The translations under genes and the position numbers were made by a program. DNA of 64,000 bases, taken from NCBI RefSeq assembly GCF_000737245.1, contig NZ_JPQU01000089.1:124001-188000 (forward strand), read 5' to 3'. Numbering within the stretch: the stretch's first letter is position 1; every line of letters begins with the position of its first letter. The notes under the pieces were generated by a model. That model did no database searches, was not told the origin of the DNA, and saw only the letters and a program-made list of their open reading frames with translations. Below are positions 43,567 to 51,965 of this stretch, in pieces. The DNA is from Pseudomonas syringae. GTDB lineage: Bacteria; Pseudomonadota; Gammaproteobacteria; Pseudomonadales; Pseudomonadaceae.

Positions 43567-44187
43567 ATGAGCAAGCCAATGAAACCTTTCAATGAAGACT
43601 GGATAACAAATAAAACGCTTCCGTGGCTGTTTGTCGTCACGCTGTTGAGCATGCTATGCCTGGGCCTGACGATGGCAAACGCCGAGGATAATTCAAGACC
43701 GGTGGATAAGCCCCGCGCGGCCGCAGAGATTTATCCCGCGCCTTGGCAGAATGATAAGCCAGAAGATGATCATAGCTTTGAATGTTACGGCAGCGTGCTG
43801 ATTGGGAGTCGGCATTTTGGTGACGAAAAGGGTAGAACTGACTACCGCTGCGGATGGGTGAATCAGTTTGATCGCCTCGAAGTTGTTGATAAGGTGTGGT
43901 CCGGGAATCTAAAAGAATCAGAACATTTTTACGATTGCCCCCCGAACACCGTGATGACTGGGCGGCGCCATCGAGATGACGAACATGGTTCGACCGCTTA
44001 TCAGTGTGCAAAAGTTATCGACTCATGGGGCAATGCTATACAGGTCGTTCCCGGCCCTCAAGTTGATGTTGGCGACTATGAGAACAGCGTTTTTGAATGT
44101 CCCGAAAATCAAGCTATTACGTATAGAGGTCACGACGGTGATACCGAGAGCGGCAATGTATTTTTCAAGTGTGGCACCTTGTGGTAA
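43567..44187 (+). CDS. Secreted or anchored protein with three Cys-pair repeats
   Basis: 206 residues. A hydrophobic segment at about 18-38 ending in MANAE acts as signal peptide or anchor. The rest contains three copies of a 25-30 residue motif with the pattern C-x4-V-x-GR-x-H-x2-DE-x-G-x-T-x-Y-x-C: FECYGSVLIGSRHFGDEKG, FYDCPPNTVMTGRRHRDDE and FECPENQAITYRGHDGDTE. Each repeat likely closes one disulfide in the periplasm or outside the cell. I do not recognise the family. Codon use and GC are lower than in flanking core genes, and a fragment of a paralogue lies at 38651-38839, so it belongs to the accessory set. Confidence 0.75.
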   Translation: MSKPMKPFNEDWITNKTLPWLFVVTLLSMLCLGLTMANAEDNSRPVDKPRAAAEIYPAPWQNDKPEDDHSFECYGSVLIGSRHFGDEKGRTDYRCGWVNQFDRLEVVDKVWSGNLKESEHFYDCPPNTVMTGRRHRDDEHGSTAYQCAKVIDSWGNAIQVVPGPQVDVGDYENSVFECPENQAITYRGHDGDTESGNVFFKCGTLW

Positions 44188-44204
44188 TCCCTTTCATAGT
44201 GTCC

Positions 44205-44342
44205 ATGGACAGCTCAATCGACACCCGTAGCCTGGGGGTCGAGAGTGGCGGCGGGATTGTCGCGGACTCCGAGTGCGAGGCGGAGTATCAGGAGACGTTT
44301 ACCAAGGTGCGGGTGTTGCTGAGCACATTGGAAGCGCGGTAG
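44205..44342 (+). pseudogene. Duplicated 3' end of pabB
   Basis: A 45-codon frame, MDSSIDTRSLGVESGGGIV...VLLSTLEAR, that copies the last part of pabB with 59 bases identical (44256-44314 to 42777-42835). About 13 codons (LIKDGTVSCWGG region) are deleted and other bases have drifted. The true pabB ends at 42863, so the Cys-repeat gene sits between two pabB 3' ends. Confidence 0.9.
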
Positions 44343-44349
44343 ACGAACA

Positions 44350-44443
44350 ACCTGTGGGAACGGTGCTTGGCGGCGATAAGGGCGACACAGATATTCAGGC
44401 CCACCGAGTCCGCCTTATCGCGGGCAAGCACCGCTCCCACAGG
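44350..44443. repeat. REPIN-type inverted pair (GGTGCTTGCCCGCGATAAGG family)
   Basis: CTGTGGGAACGGTGCTTGGC faces GGGCAAGCACCGCTCCCACA between the pabB remnant and cysH. The left arm is degraded relative to the copy at 45309-45399, so the two sister elements bracket cysH. Confidence 0.85.
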
Positions 44444-44546
44444 TCCACCACCGCCTGAGGCCATACCACCAGCCAATTCCCTGAAAGATTTTGTTAACAT
44501 CCGCCTCATTACGAGCGCCTAAGCGCCAACTTTAGGAAACCGCCTG

Positions 44547-45281
44547 ATGAGCACACCTTTCGACGTCGTCGAACTTGCCGCGACCTACGCCAACAAGTCG
44601 GCACAAGACATTCTCAAACTGGCCTTCGAGCATTTCGGTGATGAGCTGTGGATTTCATTCAGTGGTGCCGAAGACGTGGTGCTGGTGGACATGGCCTGGA
44701 AACTGAACAAGAACGTCAAAGTGTTCAGCCTCGACACCGGGCGTCTGCACCCGGAGACCTATCGCTTTATCGAGCAGGTGCGTGAGCACTACAAGATCGA
44801 TATCGAAATCATGAGCCCGGATCAGCAGAAGCTCGAACCTTTCGTCAAGGAAAAGGGCCTGTTCAGTTTTTACCGGGACGGCCATGGCGAATGCTGCGGC
44901 GTGCGCAAGATCGAGCCGCTACGCCGCAAGCTTTCTACAGTCAAAGCCTGGGCCACCGGCCAGCGCCGCGATCAGAGCCCCGGCACCCGCAGCCACGTAG
45001 CCGCGCTGGAAATCGATACCGCGTTTTCAACCCCCGAGCGCACGCTGTACAAATTCAACCCACTGGCGCAGATGACCAGCGAAGAAATCTGGGGCTATAT
45101 CCGCATGCTGGAGCTGCCGTACAACAGCCTGCATGAGCGCGGCTTCATCAGCATCGGCTGCGAACCCTGCACCCGCCCGGTACTCCCAAACCAGCACGAA
45201 CGCGAAGGCCGCTGGTGGTGGGAAGAAGCCACCCAGAAGGAATGCGGGCTGCATTCGGGGAATTTGATCGCGAAGGTTTGA
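44547..45281 (+). CDS. cysH: Adenylylsulfate (APS) reductase, [4Fe-4S]
   Basis: 244 residues. It reduces APS to sulfite with thioredoxin during sulfate assimilation. The cluster Cys pairs C116-C117 (GECCGVRK) and C205/C208 (GCEPCTR) are present, and C233 in KECGLH is the catalytic Cys, so this is the APS type rather than the PAPS type. It is about 23 residues shorter at the N-terminus than the P. aeruginosa enzyme, in a non-conserved extension. cysB lies convergently next to it. Confidence 0.96.
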   Translation: MSTPFDVVELAATYANKSAQDILKLAFEHFGDELWISFSGAEDVVLVDMAWKLNKNVKVFSLDTGRLHPETYRFIEQVREHYKIDIEIMSPDQQKLEPFVKEKGLFSFYRDGHGECCGVRKIEPLRRKLSTVKAWATGQRRDQSPGTRSHVAALEIDTAFSTPERTLYKFNPLAQMTSEEIWGYIRMLELPYNSLHERGFISIGCEPCTRPVLPNQHEREGRWWWEEATQKECGLHSGNLIAKV

Positions 45282-45308
45282 CAGAGGCTTCGACCGGGGA
45301 CCACTGAC

Positions 45309-45399
45309 CTGTGGGAGCGGTGCTTGCCCGCGATAAGGCTGGACGCGATTCTCCTGAAATCCGCGTCAACCTTATCGCGGGCAAGCAGCGCTCCCACAA
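45309..45399. repeat. REPIN-type inverted pair (GGTGCTTGCCCGCGATAAGG family)
   Basis: TGTGGGAGCGGTGCTTGCCC and GGGCAAGCAGCGCTCCCACA face each other between convergent cysH and cysB. No other terminator is visible, so it may serve both genes. Confidence 0.88.
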
Positions 45400-45423
45400 A
45401 TGACCGCCGAACCTGCTGGTGAA

Positions 45424-46398
45424 TCAATGCACCGGCAGTTCAATGCCGTCGAACAGCTCTTCCAGTTCCTGTTTGTTATGGCACTGGATCGCCTTGGCCA
45501 TGACTTCACGCGTCAGGTGCGGGGCGAATTTCTCGATGAAGTCGCACATGAACCCGCGCAGGAAGGTGCCACGACGGAAGCCGATCTTGGTGATGCTGGC
45601 TTCGAACAGATCGCTGGCATCAAGCATGACCAGATCGCTGTCGAGCTTGGGATCCACCGCCATTTTCGCCACGATGCCAACTCCCAGGCCCAGACGCACG
45701 TAAGTCTTGATCACGTCGGCGTCGGCGGCGGTAAACACCACTTTGGGTTCCAGGCCGCGATGACTGAAAGCTTCGTCCAGTTTGGAACGACCGGTGAAAC
45801 CGAACACGTAAGTCACGATCGGGTATTCGGCCAGGAGCTCCAGCGTCAGCTTGGGCGCTTTGGTCAGAGGGTGACCATGAGGCACCACCACGCAGCGGTT
45901 CCAGCGGTAGCACGGCATCATGATCAGGTCGCTGAACGACTCCAGCGCTTCGGTGGCAATGGCAAAATCCACGGTGCCATCGGCGGCCATTTCTGCAATC
46001 TGCATCGGCGAGCCCTGATGCATATGCAACGACACATCCGGGTATTGCTTGATGAAATTGCTGATCACCGGCGGCAAGGCATAGCGAGCCTGAGTGTGGG
46101 TAGTGGCAATCGACAGGGTGCCTTTTTTCTCGTTGGAGAATTCCTGGGCAATCTGCTTGATGCTTTCGACCTTGCGCAGGATTTCCCCGGCGGTGGTAAT
46201 GATCCGCTCACCCGCTGGCGTAACACGAGTCAGGTGCTTGCCACTACGGGCGAAAACCTCCACCCCCAATTCGTCTTCGAGCAAACGGATCTGTTTGCTG
46301 ATGCCTGGCTGAGAGGTGTAAAGGCTCTGAGCCGTCGCGGAAACGTTGAGGTCGTGGTGCGCCACTTCCCAGATGTAGCGCAGTTGTTGAAGCTTCAT
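45424..46398 (-). CDS. cysB: LysR-family cysteine regulon activator CysB
   Basis: 324 residues. N-terminal helix-turn-helix (LNVSATAQSLYTSQPGISKQ) and a C-terminal inducer domain in which T100 and T102 of ATTHTQARY match the acetylserine-pocket residues of enteric CysB. It activates sulfate uptake and reduction genes, including cysH, when sulfur is short, and sulfide or thiosulfate oppose this. Transcribed alone; the 130-base region upstream holds its promoter. Confidence 0.97.
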   Translation of the reverse strand: MKLQQLRYIWEVAHHDLNVSATAQSLYTSQPGISKQIRLLEDELGVEVFARSGKHLTRVTPAGERIITTAGEILRKVESIKQIAQEFSNEKKGTLSIATTHTQARYALPPVISNFIKQYPDVSLHMHQGSPMQIAEMAADGTVDFAIATEALESFSDLIMMPCYRWNRCVVVPHGHPLTKAPKLTLELLAEYPIVTYVFGFTGRSKLDEAFSHRGLEPKVVFTAADADVIKTYVRLGLGVGIVAKMAVDPKLDSDLVMLDASDLFEASITKIGFRRGTFLRGFMCDFIEKFAPHLTREVMAKAIQCHNKQELEELFDGIELPVH

Positions 46399-46528
46399 AT
46401 GTATCCCTCAAAGCAGGAAGACGCCAAGGGCATCAGCGACGGTATATAACTGGATTAATGGTTAAGACGACAAATCTAGAACTTTTTATCATCTTTAAAC
46501 GATAAAGGCACGCCCGATTTCAATCCAG

Positions 46529-47032
46529 TTATCCGCTGGTTCGGCGCCCGCTGCGGCTGTAGCCCGGCACCATGTACACCGGCACCTGTGCCAATTGCAG
46601 TACCCGCGCCGCCGTGCGACCAATCGGAGTAGTGCTTTCGGCGTCACGGCTATGGCTGCCAACAATCAACAAGTCCACTTCCAGTTCTTCGGCCTGTTCC
46701 AGAATGACGTTGCAAGGATCACCCTGCACGACACGCACGGTACGAATCAGTGCCAGATCCTGATGACCATCACCCAGCTCCTCACGGAAACCCTCGAGGA
46801 CTTTCTGCTCGATACCTTCAATGAGCGAATTCAACCCCCGACTGCGCAGATCCTTCAACGCGTCCTCACCCAGATAACTTTGCAATACCGATTCGGCAAA
46901 CAACCCCATTGGCTCCACCACATGCACCACGTACAGCTCTGCCTTGAAAGTTCGAGCCAGTGCCAGCGCATGCTGCATTACATAAGGCGCGTACAGACCA
47001 AGGTCTGTGGCATAGAGCATCGAACGAATCAT
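46529..47032 (-). CDS. Universal stress protein (UspA family)
   Basis: 167 residues, single Usp domain. The N-terminal MLYATDLGLYAPYVMQHAL and the C-terminal VGSHSRDAESTTPIGRTAARVL carry the nucleotide-binding pattern of ATP-type UspA proteins. It probably helps survival under anaerobic, stationary or energy stress. Monocistronic. Confidence 0.9.
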   Translation of the reverse strand: MIRSMLYATDLGLYAPYVMQHALALARTFKAELYVVHVVEPMGLFAESVLQSYLGEDALKDLRSRGLNSLIEGIEQKVLEGFREELGDGHQDLALIRTVRVVQGDPCNVILEQAEELEVDLLIVGSHSRDAESTTPIGRTAARVLQLAQVPVYMVPGYSRSGRRTSG

Positions 47033-47136
47033 AAGCGACCTCCCGGACAGCCAGAATGGCGGAGATGGATTGAGCTTAGCAGCGTGCTAACGACTGCGAC
47101 GGCAATTACCACCTCGCCCGCCGAGGGGGAGAATAA

Positions 47137-48042
47137 TCAGGGTTTCAATTCGTTACTGATGCCGTGTGGCACGTGTCCCGTGGCGACTACATCTCGTGCT
47201 TTTTCGCAGTGCCCCGGTTGATCATCGAAGAACACATCGGCGGCGAAAGCTTCAAGAAAGGCTGATTTTTCAAGACCTCCCAGAAACAGTGATTCATCCA
47301 GGCGAATGTCCCACTCACGCAAGGTGCGGATCACTCGCTCATGGGCGGGTGCCGAGCGCGCCGTGACCAGCGCGGTGCGGATCGGGCAGGTCTCCTCGGG
47401 GAACTCACGCTGTAACAAATTGAGCGCCGCCAGAAAGGGCTTGAACGGCCCGCCCCGCAGTGGCTCGCGGGCCGACTCGCGCTCGCTGGCCTGAAAAGCC
47501 TCCAGCCCACCGGATTGATAAACTCGTTCGGACTCATCGGAAAACAACACCGCATCGCCGTCGAAGGCGATGCGCAATTCAGCACTGGCGGCCCGACGTG
47601 CTCCGCCGGAGAGAATCGTCGCTGCCGCGAAACCGGCGTCCAGGGCGCTACGGACATCTTCGGCATGGGTGGAGAGAAACAGATGGCAGCCAAACGCCGC
47701 CAGATACGGATAAGGACTACGACCGCCGACGAACGCCGCACGGGTGATGTCCAGCCCGTAATGCTGAATCGAATTGAACACCCGCAGCCCGGTGTCAGCA
47801 CTGTTGCGCGAGACCAGTATCACCTCGACCCGCGCTTTGCTCAGGCTTGCATTCAGACTGAGGAGCTTTTCCACCAGCAGATAGGCATCCCCGGGTTCGA
47901 GAATCTCGTCCTCATGATCAATCTGGTACTTGCGATACGCCTCAACACCATCGGCGGTGTAGACCGCATGGCTCTCGCGCAGATCGAACAAGGCGCGAGA
48001 GGAGATTGCCAGTACCAGTTTGTTGCTGTGTGCCGTGGCCAT
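47137..48042 (-). CDS. Cytosolic 5'-nucleotidase (NT5C1-type)
   Basis: 301 residues of the 5'-nucleotidase family with bacterial and eukaryotic NT5C1 members. AFDGDAVLFSDE holds the catalytic DxD of the HAD-like site, and FFDDQPGHC near residue 275 holds the metal Asp pair. It dephosphorylates nucleoside monophosphates. It ends a small minus-strand cluster 20 bases behind the PanE-like gene. Confidence 0.9.
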   Translation of the reverse strand: MATAHSNKLVLAISSRALFDLRESHAVYTADGVEAYRKYQIDHEDEILEPGDAYLLVEKLLSLNASLSKARVEVILVSRNSADTGLRVFNSIQHYGLDITRAAFVGGRSPYPYLAAFGCHLFLSTHAEDVRSALDAGFAAATILSGGARRAASAELRIAFDGDAVLFSDESERVYQSGGLEAFQASERESAREPLRGGPFKPFLAALNLLQREFPEETCPIRTALVTARSAPAHERVIRTLREWDIRLDESLFLGGLEKSAFLEAFAADVFFDDQPGHCEKARDVVATGHVPHGISNELKP

Positions 48043-48062
48043 GCGATCTAGTGCCCTGATAT

Positions 48063-49019
48063 TCAGTGATTGCCGGCATCCATAAATGTCAGCGCCTGAT
48101 GCAGCATACGCACCCGCACCATATCGCAGCCAGCCTGCAACGCAGCGGCCAGCGGCTCGGCGTAGATGGCCTGCAGCTCGAGGGGCCGCTGTTCCTGATA
48201 ATCGAGATACATGCTTGGGCGGTAATCCGGCATGGTTTCGGTCATGGCGAACAGCGACTGGGCATAGCCGGCGGGCAACTCATGACCACAGGCCTGGGCG
48301 CCCTGCACCACCTCATTCATCAACGCCTGGATCAGTGCGCGGGTTTGCGGATCGCTCATCAGCGGCGTCGTCGTGGCACGCAACAGGGTCGACAAGCCGT
48401 TGTAGGGAATATTCCAGACAAGTTTCTGCCAGCGCGCCTGGGCCAGATTGGCCATGGCTTCGGACTCCAGCCCCGCAGCATGAAACAGCCCCGCCCCCTG
48501 TTCGACAATCGACTGGCGAATCTCATCGCTGCGGACCGGACCGCTGTGATAACCCAGATTGACCCGCCCGAAGGCCTGATGCACCACCTTGCCTGGCCCC
48601 GAGCGATACACCGAAATAAAACACAGCCCGCCCAGCAGATGCAGGGAATCGGGTAGCGCTTCACGCAGGTTGTCTTCCACTGCCAGACCGTTCTGCAACA
48701 CCAGCACCTTGGCATCCGGCGCAGCCGCTTGAATGATCGCCGGGGCCAGCCCGACATTACCGGTGGACTTGGCCCCCACCAGCAGCCAGTCGCAAGGCGG
48801 CATATCGGCCGCTGAGTTGTAGGCCTTAACCGGCTTGAGCAACAAGTCGCCATAGACGGCACTCTCGATCTGCAAGCCGTCCTGCCTGACGGCGTCGAAC
48901 TCACTGCGCAGCAGAAAATGCACGTCGAACCCGGCCCGAGCGAGCATCACGCCATAAAAGCCGCCAATCGCGCCGGTGCCAATAATGCCGATCCTCGGCC
49001 GTTTCAGCTCTGTACTCAT
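48063..49019 (-). CDS. panE: 2-dehydropantoate 2-reductase-like protein
   Basis: 318 residues. The N-terminal Rossmann motif is IGIIGTGAIGGFYG; WNIPYNGLSTLL contains the Lys/Asn catalytic segment of the ketopantoate reductase family. It would reduce 2-dehydropantoate to pantoate with NADPH for pantothenate synthesis. Several paralogues exist in pseudomonads, so the exact substrate is less certain than the fold. Confidence 0.85.
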   Translation of the reverse strand: MSTELKRPRIGIIGTGAIGGFYGVMLARAGFDVHFLLRSEFDAVRQDGLQIESAVYGDLLLKPVKAYNSAADMPPCDWLLVGAKSTGNVGLAPAIIQAAAPDAKVLVLQNGLAVEDNLREALPDSLHLLGGLCFISVYRSGPGKVVHQAFGRVNLGYHSGPVRSDEIRQSIVEQGAGLFHAAGLESEAMANLAQARWQKLVWNIPYNGLSTLLRATTTPLMSDPQTRALIQALMNEVVQGAQACGHELPAGYAQSLFAMTETMPDYRPSMYLDYQEQRPLELQAIYAEPLAAALQAGCDMVRVRMLHQALTFMDAGNH

Positions 49020-49055
49020 ATATGTCCTTCCTAACGGTCTTTGTTTCGAAAGTTT

Positions 49056-49391
49056 CTAAGGCAACTCATCAGCCTCGCCGGATAACGCGGCTGCCAGTGA
49101 CTGACGCAGATCGCTGGCCGTCAGTGGTGCACGCAAAGTGCCGAAAAACTGCCCGTCACGCACCACAAACATTGCGGGCAGGTGGAAGACTTCGTAACGG
49201 GCTACCGCACCGCCGTTTTCTTCGGCATCAATCCAGCAAATACGCGCCAGCCCCAGGTCCATCCCCGGAAGTTTTTGCCGGGCGTAGCGACAACTGGCGC
49301 AACCGGCCCCGGTAAAAACCAGGAGCGATGTACCGGGCAGTTCTAATAGCTGATGGTCGATATCGAAGTCGCTCAGCTCAAGTTCAATCAA
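49056..49391 (-). CDS. Thioredoxin-family protein, CASC active site
   Basis: 111 residues from a TTG at 49391 (MIELELSDFD), chosen because GGAG lies seven bases upstream; an in-frame TTG at 49421 is the alternative. The redox motif is C31-A-S-C34 followed by the cis-Pro in HLPAMFVV, so it has a thioredoxin fold with an unusual dipeptide between the cysteines. No signal peptide. Its start overlaps the end of a short upstream frame, suggesting coupled translation. Confidence 0.8.
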   Translation of the reverse strand: MIELELSDFDIDHQLLELPGTSLLVFTGAGCASCRYARQKLPGMDLGLARICWIDAEENGGAVARYEVFHLPAMFVVRDGQFFGTLRAPLTASDLRQSLAAALSGEADELP

Positions 49392-49497
49392 GTTCGGGCT
49401 CCATACGTGGGAAGCGTCCAAATCGGCCAGACTCGCACATCGCCTGCCGCTGGGCCAGTAATCGGCGTTCGCGCCAGATAAACCGGCGTTTGCCCAT
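49384..49497 (-). CDS. Putative 37-residue Arg-rich small protein upstream of the thioredoxin gene
   Basis: MGKRRFIWRERRLLAQRQAM, then CESGRFGRFPRMEPELD. The frame has the look of a real small protein: basic start, acidic end, no rare codon runs. It overlaps the thioredoxin TTG by eight bases. No good ribosome site precedes its ATG. It may be a leader peptide coupling translation, or chance. Confidence 0.35.
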   Translation of the reverse strand: MGKRRFIWRERRLLAQRQAMCESGRFGRFPRMEPELD

Positions 49498-49612
49498 TGT
49501 CGAATGACGCCTTAACGCGCTAAGGTTCTGTCCCCCGTTTCGCTCAATCTTTGCCTGGCTTCGCCCCACGGGGTTCGTTGGCGGCCGGCATACGTGACTG
49601 ATGAGTAGCTCG

Positions 49613-50689
49613 ATGGCTGATTTACCGATTGACGACCTGAACGTTTCCTCCAACGAGACTCTGATCACGCCGGATCAGCTCAAGCGCGAAATCCCGCTCA
49701 CCGACGCCGCACTGCACACAGTCAGCCAGGGTCGTGAAGTGGTGCGCAACATCCTCGACGGCAAGGATCATCGCCTCTTCGTGGTGATCGGGCCTTGCTC
49801 GATCCACGACATCAAGGCGGCTCACGAATACGCCGAACGCCTCAAGACCCTCGCGGCCGAAGTATCCGACACGCTGTATCTGGTGATGCGTGTCTATTTC
49901 GAGAAGCCGCGTACCACCGTGGGCTGGAAAGGCCTGATCAACGACCCGTACCTGGACGACTCCTTCAAGATCGAAGACGGCTTGCATATCGGCCGCCAAT
50001 TGCTGCTGGACCTGGCTGAAATGGGCCTGCCAACCGCGACCGAAGCCCTCGACCCGATCTCGCCTCAGTATCTGCAGGACCTGATCAGTTGGTCTGCCAT
50101 TGGCGCACGCACCACCGAATCCCAGACCCACCGCGAGATGGCTTCCGGCCTGTCTTCGGCCGTGGGCTTCAAGAACGGCACCGACGGCGGCCTGACGGTT
50201 GCGATCAATGCCCTGCAATCGGTTTCCAGCCCCCATCGCTTCCTGGGCATCAACCAGGAAGGCGGCGTCTCCATCGTCACCACCAAGGGCAATGCCTACG
50301 GTCACGTAGTGCTGCGCGGTGGCAACGGCAAACCCAACTATGACTCGGTGAGCGTCGCCCTGTGTGAGCAGGCGCTGACCAAGGCGAAGATCAAGCCGAA
50401 CATCATGGTCGATTGCAGCCACGCCAACTCCAACAAGGATCCGGCTTTGCAGCCGCTGGTGATGGAAAACGTCGCCAACCAGATCCTGGAAGGCAACCAG
50501 TCAATCATCGGCCTCATGGTAGAGAGTCATTTGAATTGGGGCTGTCAGGCAATTCCCAAGGATCTATCCGACCTGCAATACGGTGTTTCGATCACTGATG
50601 CCTGCATCGACTGGGAAAGCACGGAAAAAACCTTGCGCAGCATGCATGCCAAGCTCAAGGACGTCCTGCCGAACCGCCAGCGCGGCTGA
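49613..50689 (+). CDS. 3-deoxy-7-phosphoheptulonate (DAHP) synthase, class I
   Basis: 358 residues from the ATG at 49613 (MADLPIDDLNVSSNETL); an in-frame ATG four codons upstream is possible. It condenses PEP with erythrose-4-phosphate, the entry step to aromatic amino acids. FVVIGPCSIHD, KPRTTVGWKG and GARTTESQTHRE are the family signatures. Which amino acid feeds back on it cannot be settled by eye; the context (cysB side of PA1750) suggests the housekeeping isozyme. A clear terminator follows. Confidence 0.94.
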   Translation: MADLPIDDLNVSSNETLITPDQLKREIPLTDAALHTVSQGREVVRNILDGKDHRLFVVIGPCSIHDIKAAHEYAERLKTLAAEVSDTLYLVMRVYFEKPRTTVGWKGLINDPYLDDSFKIEDGLHIGRQLLLDLAEMGLPTATEALDPISPQYLQDLISWSAIGARTTESQTHREMASGLSSAVGFKNGTDGGLTVAINALQSVSSPHRFLGINQEGGVSIVTTKGNAYGHVVLRGGNGKPNYDSVSVALCEQALTKAKIKPNIMVDCSHANSNKDPALQPLVMENVANQILEGNQSIIGLMVESHLNWGCQAIPKDLSDLQYGVSITDACIDWESTEKTLRSMHAKLKDVLPNRQRG

Positions 50690-50706
50690 TTGACAGCGCA
50701 CACGAA

Positions 50707-50733
50707 AACGCCGGGCATATGCTCGGCGTTTTT
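50707..50733 (+). terminator. Rho-independent terminator of the DAHP synthase gene
   Basis: AACGCCG (50707-50713) pairs with CGGCGTT (50724-50730) around GGCATATGCT, followed by T5. It lies 18 bases past the stop. Confidence 0.88.
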
Positions 50734-50758
50734 GGTTGTGGCTCGGGTTACAACAAGA

Positions 50759-51040
50759 TCAGATCTTCGCGGCCTGGCGCTGATTGCGTTCCATGTACCG
50801 CTCGACATAAGAACATGAAGGAATAACGGTGTAACCGATACTGTCGGCGTAGTCGAGCGCGTGCTCGGTCAATGCAGCCGCAATGCCTCTGCCACGCAGG
50901 GCATTGGGGACGAAGGTTCGATAGATATCCAACGTCTGCTTACCCAGATCCATATAGGTCAGGTAAGCCCGGTGACCGTCGATGTTGATTTCAAACTGGT
51001 GACCGGTCTGATCATGGTGGATGGACAACGCCTCGCTCAT
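50759..51040 (-). CDS. YjdJ-type GNAT N-acetyltransferase
   Basis: 93 residues from the ATG at 51040, which has a strong GAGGAG site; the 22 codons upstream are not needed. It is the short GNAT variant (about 90 residues) with the acetyl-CoA loop PNALRGRGIAAALTEHALDY and the tail CSYVERYM. The substrate is unknown. Confidence 0.88.
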   Translation of the reverse strand: MSEALSIHHDQTGHQFEINIDGHRAYLTYMDLGKQTLDIYRTFVPNALRGRGIAAALTEHALDYADSIGYTVIPSCSYVERYMERNQRQAAKI

Positions 51041-51613
51041 CACTACTCCTCGCGGGTCTTGGAATTTGACCCCTACCTTACCGATGTTTTTCCGGCGAAG
51101 GAACATCTACGCCACCCCGTGCCTGTTTTTGGACACCGAGAAGAGCTTTGCTGATCCCAACAAAAGAGCACCTGCAAATAGTAGGCGTCATTTGGGAATA
51201 TGCTCAAGCGTGTCGATCGCAAAAAACCACGACCGAGCATCTGATTACACAGACAGTTGAACCGAACATTGCCAAATCATGTCGATTGAGACGCCCCCGC
51301 GAGTTGAAAGTCACTGGGGCGTGGGCTAAACATGAATAGGTTTGATGTTTGTTCATGCCGGGATGAATCCGGGATGCCCTGGATGGAGGTGTGTCGGTAT
51401 TCAGGCCCGAGCAGGCGGTCGTAACGGACCGTTGGATATTTTTCATCCAAATGACATGAAAAGTAACGCGCAACACTTTCAAAGCCGGGAAAATTAGCGG
51501 CTTCTTGCGCTTGGTCAGTTTACTTACTACAAACAATGGGTACTATGTACGCCGGTCATTTTCTCATTTTCGAGAGATGACTAATTTGATAAAAGTCCTT
51601 GAAGGGGAACACG
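51041..51613. other. Long spacer upstream of oprI
   Basis: 573 bases with no supported gene; the short frames here are unconvincing. The region before oprI becomes AT-rich. A plausible sigma-70 pair TTTACT (51519-51524) / TACTAT (51541-51546), 16 bases apart, would give a 5' leader of about 60 bases. Nothing else was recognised. Confidence 0.45.
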
Positions 51614-51865
51614 ATGAACAACGTTCTGAAATTCTCTGCTCTGGCTCTGGCCGCAGTTCTGGCCACCGGTTGCAGCAGCGTATCCAAAGAAACCGAAGCT
51701 CGTCTGACAGCTACCGAAGACGCAGCAGCTCGTTCGCAAGCTCGCGCTGATGAAGCCTATCGCAAGGCTGACGAAGCTCTGGCTGCTGCTCAAAAAGCTC
51801 AGCAAACTGCTGACGAAGCCAACGAGCGCGCTCTGCGTATGTTGGACAAGGCTAGCCGCAAGTAA
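51614..51865 (+). CDS. oprI: Major outer-membrane lipoprotein OprI
   Basis: 83 residues from the ATG at 51614, with AAGGGGA upstream. The lipobox LATGC places the lipidated Cys at residue 20. The mature part is a heptad coiled coil rich in Ala (ADEAYRKADEALAAAQKAQQ) ending in the Lys that can be linked to peptidoglycan. It is the Pseudomonas counterpart of Braun lipoprotein, trimeric, tying the outer membrane to the wall. It is highly expressed, with a strong terminator directly behind. Confidence 0.97.
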   Translation: MNNVLKFSALALAAVLATGCSSVSKETEARLTATEDAAARSQARADEAYRKADEALAAAQKAQQTADEANERALRMLDKASRK

Positions 51866-51900
51866 TAATCCTTCGGGGTTATTGATTGTTGCAGCAAAAA

Positions 51901-51931
51901 AAGCCGACCTGGTTTCCGGGTCGGCTTTTTT
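51901..51931 (+). terminator. Rho-independent terminator of oprI
   Basis: AAGCCGACC (51901-51909) and GGTCGGCTT (51919-51927), perfect 9-bp stem, then a T-run. An A-run on the other side would let it work in both directions. Confidence 0.93.
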
Positions 51932-51965
51932 ATTGGGCTCTTCATGATTGTGTACATATACATTT

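Noticed and set aside
42777..44314. Assembly artefact as the cause of the pabB duplication
   Set aside because: The second copy carries substitutions and a 13-codon deletion outside the 59 identical bases, which a simple misassembly would not produce.
44205..44342. Possible small functional protein from the pabB remnant
   Set aside because: The frame is open, but it is only a degraded tail of a chorismate-binding enzyme with an internal deletion, so it is treated as a pseudogene.
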